Positions 46,417 through 53,887 of a DNA stretch of 53,887 bases are shown here, in pieces. The notes below the pieces were generated by a model, which saw nothing but the letters and a program-made list of their open reading frames with translations, did not search any database and was not told the DNA's origin. The number at the start of each line of letters is the position of its first letter. The stretch's first letter is position 1. Origin of the DNA: Caballeronia udeis. GTDB lineage: Bacteria > Pseudomonadota > Gammaproteobacteria > Burkholderiales > Burkholderiaceae. The stretch spans positions 1 to 53,887 of the forward strand of contig NZ_FCOK02000069.1 of assembly GCF_001544555.2 (NCBI RefSeq), given 5' to 3'. Both the position numbers and the translations under genes were made by a program.

Positions 46417-47124
46417 ATGGCACGGCTAGCACGACTCTACGTTCCCGAACAGCCGCAGCATGTCATCTTGCGCGGTCTCGACCAGCAGCCCGCTTTCGTC
46501 GAAGCTCCGGACTACGAGCTTTTCATCGAATGCCTGCGTACGGCCTCCCGCGACCACCATCTCGCCATCCACGCTTACGCGCTGATGCCCGGCGCGGTGC
46601 ACCTTCTCGTTACGCCCCGCGACGAAGCCAGCCTCCCGAAAGCCATGCAGGCGGTCGGCCGGCGCTACGTTGCGCATTTCAATCGCCGTTATGCCCGCCG
46701 CGGTACCTTGTGGGAAGGCCGCTACCGGGCGACGGTGATCGAAGGTGAAACCTACTTCCTGCTCGCGAGCCGGGTAGTCGAGATGGCGCCGGTGCATGCC
46801 GAACTCGCGGCCCTCCCGCAAGACTACAAATGGTCGAGCTACCGTCATCACATCGGTTTGACGCTCGACAGTCTCATCACCGACCATCCGCTGTACTGGA
46901 AGCTCGGCAATACGCCCTTTGAACGCCAGCGCGCCTACACGGAGCTGTGCGAGCAGCCGCTCGACCAACGCGAAGCCAACCGGTTGCTTCAGGCGACGCT
47001 CAAGGGCTGGGTGCTCGGTAGCGACTCCTACAGGGAGTGGGCCGGGCGAGCCGCCAACCGGCGCGTCTCACCGTTGCCCCGCGGCCGTCCACGCAAGATC
47101 CGAGAGACTCCTCAGACTCGTTAA
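46417..47124 (+). CDS. RAYT-like (Y1/HUH, REP-associated) transposase with degenerate active site
   Basis: 235 aa. The fold of IS200-type Y1 transposases (family PF01797) is plain from MARLARLYVPEQPQHVILRG, the AVGRRYVAHFNRRY and GTLWEGRYRA motifs. The catalytic residues are not: the HUH motif, normally MPNHxHLL, reads MPGAVHLL (Ala60, His62), and the Tyr of RYIxLNPVRA is Val120 (RVVEMAPVHA, Asn also replaced by Ala124). The protein is otherwise full length with an intact frame, a Lys/Arg-rich C-terminal tail (RGRPRKIR) and its own terminator. This suggests a domesticated DNA-binding protein, not an active transposase. It lies directly upstream of gltB, on the same strand. Confidence 0.87.
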   Translation: MARLARLYVPEQPQHVILRGLDQQPAFVEAPDYELFIECLRTASRDHHLAIHAYALMPGAVHLLVTPRDEASLPKAMQAVGRRYVAHFNRRYARRGTLWEGRYRATVIEGETYFLLASRVVEMAPVHAELAALPQDYKWSSYRHHIGLTLDSLITDHPLYWKLGNTPFERQRAYTELCEQPLDQREANRLLQATLKGWVLGSDSYREWAGRAANRRVSPLPRGRPRKIRETPQTR

Positions 47125-47157
47125 CGGAGTTTTTGCACCGCAACTGAAGAATGAATG

Positions 47158-47195
47158 AACGGCATGACGACAAAAATCGGCATGCCGTTTTATTT
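47158..47195 (+). terminator. Intrinsic terminator after the RAYT-like gene
   Basis: AACGGCATG (47158-47166) pairs with CATGCCGTT (47181-47189), and TTTTATTTT follows. It separates the RAYT-like gene from gltB. Confidence 0.8.
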
Positions 47196-47278
47196 TCGGT
47201 TTGTTTTTGATATGGAACCAATTAAATGGGGCAATCGTGCACCAACTCGATAATAGGTGTCAGATCATCGGATTTTGA

Positions 47279-47308
47279 TTGCCAAGTTTTTGATTCATCG
47301 CGTATATT
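47279..47308 (+). promoter_or_regulatory. Likely sigma-70 promoter of gltB
   Basis: TTGCCA (47279-47284) and TATATT (47303-47308) are separated by 18 bases, five of six consensus bases at each site. The leader to gltB would be about 158 nt. The rest of the 349-base gap (47125-47473) otherwise holds only the terminator of the previous gene. Confidence 0.6.
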
Positions 47309-47473
47309 TCGTTTTCCGGCAGTTCAGGACGCATCGCGTCTGTTTGCACGACCGGCTTCGCGGTTTTCGTCCAGGTTCGGGGTCTTGGCCTGCCGGAGGC
47401 GCAAGCAACGCACATAAGCAACACAAAACATGTTCAACGGCCGCCCGCGGCCCCCCACAGAACACGGTGACCC

Positions 47474-50400
47474 ATGAACGATCAACTGCCGCCGACTCTC
47501 GGTTCCGCTCCCGCCGCGCAGGGCATGTATGACCCCGAGAACGAACACGACTCCTGTGGCGTCGGCTTCGTCGCTCACATCAAGGGCAAGAAGCGCCACG
47601 AAATCATCGAGCAGGGCCTGAAGATCCTCGAAAACCTCGACCATCGCGGCGCAGTCGGCGCCGACAAGCTGATGGGCGACGGCGCGGGCATCCTGATCCA
47701 GATCCCCGACGGGTTTTATCGTGAGGAAATGGCGAAGCAGGGCGTGACGCTGCCGCCGGAGGGCGAGTACGGCGTCGGCATGATCTTCTTGCCGAAGGAA
47801 CATGCGTCGCGTCTCGCGTGCGAGCAGGAACTGGAACGTACGGTGAAGGCCGAAGGCCAGGTCGTGCTTGGCTGGCGTGATGTTCCCGTCGACGGCACCA
47901 TGCCCATTTCGCCGACCGTGAAGGCCAGCGAGCCGCTGATCCGGCAGATCTTCATTGGCCGGGGCAAGGACATTGTTGTGACGGACGCGCTCGAGCGGAA
48001 GCTGTACGTGATCCGCAAGACCGCCAGTCATCGGATCCAGGCGCTCAAGCTCAAGCACGGCAAGGAATACTTCGTACCGTCCATGTCGGCGCGCACCGTC
48101 GTTTATAAGGGCCTGCTGCTGGCCGGTCAGGTTGGCGTGTATTACCGCGACCTGCAGGACGAACGCACGGTGTCGGCACTCGCGCTCGTGCACCAGCGCT
48201 TCTCCACGAACACGTTCCCGGCGTGGGAGCTCGCGCACCCGTACCGGATGATTGCGCACAACGGCGAAATCAACACCGTGAAGGGCAACGTCAACTGGCT
48301 GAACGCGCGTACCGGCGCGATCGCCAGCTATGTGCTGGGTGACGACCTGCCGAAGCTCTGGCCGCTGATCTACCCGGGCCAGTCGGACACGGCATCGTTC
48401 GATAACTGCCTTGAACTCCTGGTCATGGCGGGTTATCCGCTCGTCCACGCAATGATGATGATGATCCCCGAAGCCTGGGAACAGCACACGCTGATGGACG
48501 ACAACCGCCGCGCGTTCTACGAATATCACGCGGCCATGATGGAGCCGTGGGACGGCCCCGCTGCGATCGCGTTCACGGACGGCCGCCAGATTGGCGCGAC
48601 GCTCGACCGTAACGGCCTGCGTCCGGCGCGCTACGTCATCACTGACGACGACCTCGTGATCCTCGCATCGGAATCAGGCGTGTTGCCGGTGCCGGAATCG
48701 AAGATCGTGAAGAAGTGGCGTCTGCAGCCGGGCAAGATGTTCCTGATCGACATGGAGCAAGGCCGGATCATCGACGACAAGGAGCTCAAGGACAACCTCG
48801 CGAACGGCAAGCCGTACAAGAGCTGGATCGACGCCGTGCGCATCAAGCTCGACGAAATCGAGCCGAAGGCGGAAGACGTCGAGACGCAGCGCCGTGAAGC
48901 GGCCGCCTTGCTGGACCGTCAGCAGGCGTTCGGCTACACGCAGGAAGACGTCAAGTTCCTGATGGCGCCGATGGCGCAGCTGGGCGAAGAAGCCGTCGGT
49001 TCAATGGGCAATGACTCGCCGCTCGCGGTGATGTCGAACAAGAACAAGACGCTGTATCACTACTTCAAGCAGCTCTTCGCGCAGGTCACGAACCCGCCGA
49101 TCGACCCCATTCGCGAGAACATGGTGATGTCGCTGGTGTCGTTCGTCGGCCCGAAGCCGAACCTGCTCGACACGACCAACATCAACCCGACGATGCGTCT
49201 CGAAGTCTCCCAGCCCGTGCTCGACTTCAAGGACATCGCGAAGATCCGTGCTATCGATAAATACACGGGAGGCAAGTTCAGCTCGTACGAACTGAGCATC
49301 TGCTATCCGGTCGCGTGGGGCAACGAAGGCGTGGAAGCGCGTCTGGCTTCGCTGTGCGCGGAAGCGGTGGATGCAGTGAAGTCCGGGTACAACATGCTGA
49401 TCGTGTCCGATCGCAAGATGGATCGTGACAACCTGGCTATCCCGGCGCTGCTCGCCACGTCCGCTATTCACACGCACCTCGTGCAGCACGGTCTGCGCAC
49501 GAGCACGGGTCTGGTCGTGGAAACGGGATCGGCGCGCGAGACGCATCACTTCGCTTTGCTCGCCGCGTACGGCGCGGAAGCGGTCCATCCGTACCTTGCG
49601 CTGGAAACGCTAGCGCAAATGGCCGAAGGCCTGAAGGGCGACCTTTCTGCCGATAAAGCCATCTACAACTACACGAAGGCGGTCGGCAAGGGCTTGTACA
49701 AGGTCATGTCGAAGATGGGCATTTCCACGTACATGTCGTACACCGGCGCGCAGATTTTCGAAGCGGTCGGGCTCTCCAGCGAACTTGTGGAGAAGTACTT
49801 CAAGGGCACGGCATCGAAGGTCGGCGGTATTGGTATTTTCGAAGTGGCCGAGGAAGCGATTCGCCTGCATCGCGAAGCGTTTGGCGAGAACCCTGTGCTC
49901 GCGACCATGCTCGATGCGGGTGGTGAATACGCGTATCGCGTGCGCGGTGAAGAGCACATGTGGACGCCGGACGCCATCGCCAAGCTGCAGCATTCCACGC
50001 GCAGCAACTCGTACCAGACGTACAAGGAATATGCGCACCTGATCAACGACCAGACCAGGCGTCACATGACGTTCCGCGGTTTGTTCGAGTTCAAGGTCGA
50101 TCCGGCGAAGGCGATTCCCCTGGATGAAGTGGAACCGGCGAAGGAAATCGTCAAGCGTTTTGCGACCGGCGCCATGTCGCTGGGGTCGATCAGCACCGAA
50201 GCACACGCCACGCTGGCTGTGGCCATGAACCGTATCGGCGGGAAGTCGAACACGGGTGAAGGCGGTGAAGATGCGAACCGGTATCGCAACGAACTGCGCG
50301 GCATTCCGATCAAGAACGGCGACACCATGAAGTCCGTGATCGGCGACGAAGTCGTCACGGACATTCCGTTGAAAGACGGCGATTCGCTGCGCTCGCGGAT

Positions 50401-52177
50401 CAAACAGGTCGCGTCCGGACGCTTCGGCGTGACGGCGGAGTACCTGTCGTCGGCTGATCAGATCCAGATCAAGATGGCGCAGGGCGCGAAGCCGGGCGAA
50501 GGCGGACAACTGCCGGGTCACAAGGTCAGTGATTACATCGGCAAACTGCGGTATTCGGTGCCGGGCGTGGGCCTGATTTCGCCGCCGCCGCACCATGACA
50601 TTTATTCGATCGAAGACCTGGCGCAGCTTATTCACGACCTGAAGAACGTGAACTCGTCGTCGAGCGTCTCGGTGAAGCTGGTGTCGGAAGTGGGCGTTGG
50701 GACCGTTGCCGCCGGCGTTGCGAAGGCGAAGGCCGATCACGTCGTGATCGCAGGCCACGATGGCGGCACGGGCGCTTCGCCGTTGTCGTCGTTGAAGCAC
50801 GCCGGCACGCCGTGGGAACTGGGTCTGGCCGAAACGCAGCAAACGCTGGTGCTCAACCGCCTGCGCGGCCGTATCCGCGTGCAAGCCGACGGCCAGATGA
50901 AAACCGGCCGCGACGTGGTGATCGGTGCGCTGCTCGGCGCCGATGAATTCGGTTTCGCGACCGCGCCGCTCGTCGTGCAGGGTTGCATCATGATGCGCAA
51001 GTGTCACCTGAACACATGCCCGGTCGGCGTTGCGACGCAAGATCCGGTGCTGCGCGCCAAGTTCACGGGGCAGCCGGAACATGTGGTGAACTTCTTCTTC
51101 TTTATCGCTGAAGAAGTGCGCGAAATCATGGCGCAACTGGGCATCCGCAAGTTCGACGATCTGATCGGACACGCCGAATTGCTCGATACGAAGAAGGGCG
51201 TCGAGCACTGGAAGGCGAAGGGCCTGGATTTCTCGAAGGTGTTTTATCAAGTGCCGAACGACGGCAGCATTGCGACGAAGCACGTCGAGACGCAGGATCA
51301 CTCACTCGAGAAGGCGCTGGATCATGTGTTGATCGAGAAGTCGAAGGCGGCTATCGAGAAGGGCGAGCACGTCTCGTTCATCCAACCGGTGCGCAACGTG
51401 AACCGCACGGTCGGCGCGATGTTGTCCGGTTTGATCGCACGCAAGTACGGTCACGACGGCCTGCCCGACGACTCGATCCATATCCAGTTGAAGGGTACGG
51501 CGGGGCAGAGTTTCGGTGCGTTCCTGGCGAAGGGCATCACGCTGGATCTCGTCGGCGACGGCAACGACTACGTCGGCAAGGGGCTGTCGGGCGGCCGCAT
51601 CATCATTCGCCCGACCAACGACTTCCGGGGCAAGTCGGAGGAAAACATCATCTGTGGAAACACGGTGTTGTACGGCGCGATTGAAGGCGAAGCGTATTTC
51701 CGGGGCGTCGCGGGCGAGCGTTTCGCCGTGCGTAACTCGGGCGCGACGGCAGTCGTGGAAGGCACCGGTGATCACGGTTGCGAATACATGACCGGCGGCA
51801 CGGTGGTTGTGCTCGGCGAAACCGGGCGCAACTTCGCAGCGGGCATGTCGGGCGGCGTGGCGTTTGTCTTCGATCCGGACGGCACCTTCGGCAGCAAGTG
51901 CAACAAGGCGATGGTCGCACTCGATCCGGTCCTGCAGCAGGCAGAACAGGAACGCACGGTGGATCGGGCTTTGTGGCACACCGGCAAGACCGATGAAGCG
52001 TTGCTCAAGGATCTGATCGAGCAGCACTTCCAGTCCACCGGTTCGCCGCGCGCGAAAGCGCTGCTCGAGAACTGGGACGCGTCGCGTCGTCAATTCGTGA
52101 AGGTATTCCCGACGGAGTACAAGCGTGCGCTTGGCGAGTTGGGCGCGAAGAAAGCGAAGGATGCGATCGCGGCCTGA
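47474..52177 (+). CDS. gltB: Glutamate synthase (NADPH) large subunit
   Basis: 1567 aa. GltB takes the amide of glutamine and transfers it to 2-oxoglutarate, giving two glutamates. The mature N-terminus is Cys28 ([15 protein letters not shown]), which implies a 27-residue propeptide, and this Cys is the nucleophile of the glutaminase domain. Then follow a central domain, the FMN synthase domain ([31 protein letters not shown]), the 3Fe-4S cysteines in [15 protein letters not shown], and a C-terminal beta-helix ([32 protein letters not shown]-like repeats). Pairs with GltD, 90 bases downstream. The start ATG 47474 follows CCACAGAACACGGTGACCC, with no strong ribosome-binding site. Confidence 0.97.
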   Translation: [1567 protein letters not shown]

Positions 52178-52208
52178 GTCTTCTGCTGACATCCAATGAC
52201 TAGTACGG

Positions 52209-52233
52209 CCCTTCGGCGTTGAGCGCCGAAGGG
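52209..52233 (+). promoter_or_regulatory. Perfect hairpin between gltB and gltD
   Basis: CCCTTCGGCG (52209-52218) pairs fully with CGCCGAAGGG (52224-52233) around a TTGAG loop. There is no U-run, so it is not an intrinsic terminator. It may be a processing or stability element that sets the ratio of the two subunits; this is inference. Confidence 0.55.
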
Positions 52234-52267
52234 TGGATCAACCCCCAATACAGAGAAAGAGAACCAC

Positions 52268-53734
52268 ATGGGCAAGGCAACCGGTTTTCTCGAGTTCGAG
52301 CGCCAGCATGAGACGTATGAAGCGCCGCTCGCGCGCGTCAAGCATTACAAGGAATTCGTCCACGCGCTGTCGGACGAGAACGCGAAGATCCAGGGCGCGC
52401 GCTGCATGGATTGCGGTATTCCGTTCTGCAACAACGGCTGTCCGGTGAACAACATCATTCCGGACTTCAACGACCTGGTGTTCCAGCAGAACTGGAAGAC
52501 GGCCATTGAAGTGCTGCATTCCACGAACAACTTCCCGGAGTTCACCGGGCGCATTTGTCCGGCTCCGTGCGAAACCGCGTGCACGCTTGGTATCAACGAC
52601 GATCCCGTCGGCATCAAGTCGATCGAACACGCGATCATCGATAAAGCGTGGGCCGAAGGTTGGGTCGCGCCGTTGCCGTCGAAGCACAAGACCGGCAAGA
52701 AGGTGGCCGTGGTCGGATCGGGTCCCGCCGGTTTGGCCGCTGCGCAACAACTCGCGCGTGCTGGACATGACGTGACGGTGTTCGAGAAGAACGATCGCAT
52801 CGGCGGATTGCTGCGCTATGGCATCCCCGATTTCAAGCTCGAAAAGTGGCTGATCGATCGTCGCATGCGGCAGATGGAAGCCGAGGGCGTGGCGTTCCGG
52901 ACCAATGTGTTTATTGGTAAAGAACCGCTGCCGGGGCATATCGCGAATTCATCGCGTGAAACCATTTCGCCCGATGAGTTGCGTGAGCAATTCGACGCTG
53001 TTGTGATTGCGGGTGGCTCGGAAACGCCGCGTGATTTGCCGGTGCCTGGGCGCGAGATGCAAGGCATCCATTACGCGATGGAATTCCTGCCGCTGCAGAA
53101 CAAGGTCAATGCCGGCGATACAGTCGTCGATCAGTTGATTGCGAAAGGCAAGCATGTTGTTGTGATCGGTGGCGGCGATACGGGTTCGGATTGCGTCGGG
53201 ACATCGAATCGGCATGGTGCTAAAAGCGTGACGCAGTTCGAGTTGCTGTCGCAGCCGCCCGAGACAGAGAACAAGCCGCTCGTTTGGCCGTACTGGCCGA
53301 TCAAGCTGCGTACGTCGTCGTCGCATGAGGAAGGTTGCGAGCGTGATTGGTCGGTGGCGACCAAACGCTTTGAAGGCAAGAACGGCAAGGTTGAAAAGCT
53401 GATCGCCGTGCGCGTGGAATGGAAGGACGGGAAGATGCAGGAAATGGCGGGATCGGAGTTCGAAATGAAAGCCGATCTGGTGCTGCTCGCGATGGGCTTT
53501 ACGCAGCCCGCGTCGCCGGTGCTCGAGGCGTTTGGTGTCGATAAAGACGCGCGCGGGAATGTGAAGGCGTCGACCGAAGGGGAGAAGGCTTACTTCACTT
53601 CGGTGCCGAAGGTGTTCACCGCAGGCGATATGCGACGCGGCCAGTCGCTGGTTGTTTGGGCGATTCGTGAGGGACGGCAGTGCGCCCGTTCAGTCGATGC
53701 GTTTTTGATGGGGTCTAGTGAGTTGCCGCGTTGA
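52268..53734 (+). CDS. gltD: Glutamate synthase (NADPH) small subunit
   Basis: 488 aa. GltD carries FAD and passes NADPH electrons to GltB through 4Fe-4S clusters. N-terminal cysteines are in CMDCGIPFCNNGCPV and RICPAPCETACT; the FAD-binding VVGSGPAGLAAAQQLARAGHDVTVFE and the NADPH site VVIGGGDTGSDCVGT follow. The C-terminal GDMRRGQSLVVWAIREGR is typical. The ATG is preceded by AGAGAAAGAG. It is followed by a terminator after 26 bases, ending the operon. Confidence 0.97.
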   Translation: MGKATGFLEFERQHETYEAPLARVKHYKEFVHALSDENAKIQGARCMDCGIPFCNNGCPVNNIIPDFNDLVFQQNWKTAIEVLHSTNNFPEFTGRICPAPCETACTLGINDDPVGIKSIEHAIIDKAWAEGWVAPLPSKHKTGKKVAVVGSGPAGLAAAQQLARAGHDVTVFEKNDRIGGLLRYGIPDFKLEKWLIDRRMRQMEAEGVAFRTNVFIGKEPLPGHIANSSRETISPDELREQFDAVVIAGGSETPRDLPVPGREMQGIHYAMEFLPLQNKVNAGDTVVDQLIAKGKHVVVIGGGDTGSDCVGTSNRHGAKSVTQFELLSQPPETENKPLVWPYWPIKLRTSSSHEEGCERDWSVATKRFEGKNGKVEKLIAVRVEWKDGKMQEMAGSEFEMKADLVLLAMGFTQPASPVLEAFGVDKDARGNVKASTEGEKAYFTSVPKVFTAGDMRRGQSLVVWAIREGRQCARSVDAFLMGSSELPR

Positions 53735-53760
53735 GATTTTTGGCGTGGGATGTGTGATGA

Positions 53761-53793
53761 AAAACCGGGCTCGAAGTTTGAGCCCGGTTTTTT
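53761..53793 (+). terminator. Intrinsic terminator of gltBD
   Basis: AAAACCGGGCTC (53761-53772) pairs perfectly with GAGCCCGGTTTT (53780-53791), and the T-run continues to 53793. The remaining 94 bases of the window show no gene. Confidence 0.92.
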
Positions 53794-53887
53794 ATTGGGT
53801 GTAGCGATATGGAACTGTCAGTATTTTTGTGTGCAAGGCGTTAAAGACCGGCTTCGCAGCAGGCCAGAATAAAACGTTATGAGCTTG

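Noticed and set aside
47235..47272. Possible NtrC site (TGCACC ... GGTGTC) upstream of gltB
   Set aside because: Half-sites are 12 bases apart rather than 5, and no sigma-54 GG/GC element lies nearby.
46150..47473. REP/BIME repeats or insertion-sequence ends around the RAYT-like gene
   Set aside because: No repeated palindromes, terminal inverted repeats or target duplications seen in the flanks within this window.
49610..51301. 563-codon open frame antisense to gltB
   Set aside because: Shadow of high-GC codon use in gltB; translation is His/Arg-rich, and the sense gene is unmistakable.
1..53887. tRNA, rRNA, CRISPR, prophage or toxin-antitoxin genes
   Set aside because: I read for cloverleaf T-loop signatures, regular repeats and phage or toxin motifs and found none.

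Overview
The window is a chromosomal segment of a Burkholderia sensu lato member (Burkholderiaceae; most like Paraburkholderia or Caballeronia). This is inferred from high-GC codon use, the wording of the ribosomal proteins, the order S10-spc-alpha with infA and rpmJ after secY, and the later order pil - aroK - aroB - dgt - gltB - gltD. No tRNA, rRNA, CRISPR array, phage or complete insertion sequence was found. Nearly all genes are housekeeping genes; the unusual material lies in intergenic RNA and promoter structures and in a few odd proteins.

Layout. (1) 1-14.9 kb: end of tuf, then S10, spc and alpha ribosomal operons, all on the plus strand, with secY, infA and rpoA. Three internal gaps (rpsJ/rplC, rpsQ/rplN, rpoA/rplQ) each hold a near-perfect hairpin; in the first two a -10 promoter element lies in the hairpin. 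(2) 15-20.6 kb: cutA-dsbD, an AraC/GyrI-type regulator, then hemB and engB on the minus strand. Between hemB and engB lies a strong candidate small RNA on the plus strand with its own extended -10 promoter and intrinsic terminator. (3) 20.9-27.2 kb: cytochrome c4, the System II cytochrome c maturation pair (ResB, CcsA/CcsB) and the methionine sulfoxide repair pair MsrPQ; with DsbD and HemB this is a periplasmic redox/haem neighbourhood. (4) 27.2-31.7 kb: lptM-lysA and mrcA (PBP1A) on the minus strand, cyaY on the plus strand.

(5) 32-39.3 kb: compact, overlapping pilM-pilN-pilO/P-pilQ genes, in which PilO appears fused to a PilP-like domain and PilQ lacks an N-terminal AMIN region, followed by aroK-aroB and dgt. 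(6) 39.4-44.7 kb: a ugpBAEC-ugpQ glycerol-3-phosphate/glycerophosphodiester operon with a small antibiotic-biosynthesis-monooxygenase-like gene between ugpE and ugpC. (7) 44.7-46.1 kb: a DUF883 membrane-anchored protein and an OmpW porin on the minus strand. (8) 46.4-53.9 kb: a REP-associated-transposase-like (Y1/HUH) protein that has lost the first His of its HUH motif and its catalytic Tyr, just upstream of gltB-gltD (glutamate synthase).

The best candidates for something undescribed are the catalytically degenerate, apparently domesticated RAYT-like gene next to gltBD and the hemB/engB intergenic small RNA. Next come the hairpin-promoters inside the ribosomal operons and the PilO-PilP fusion.
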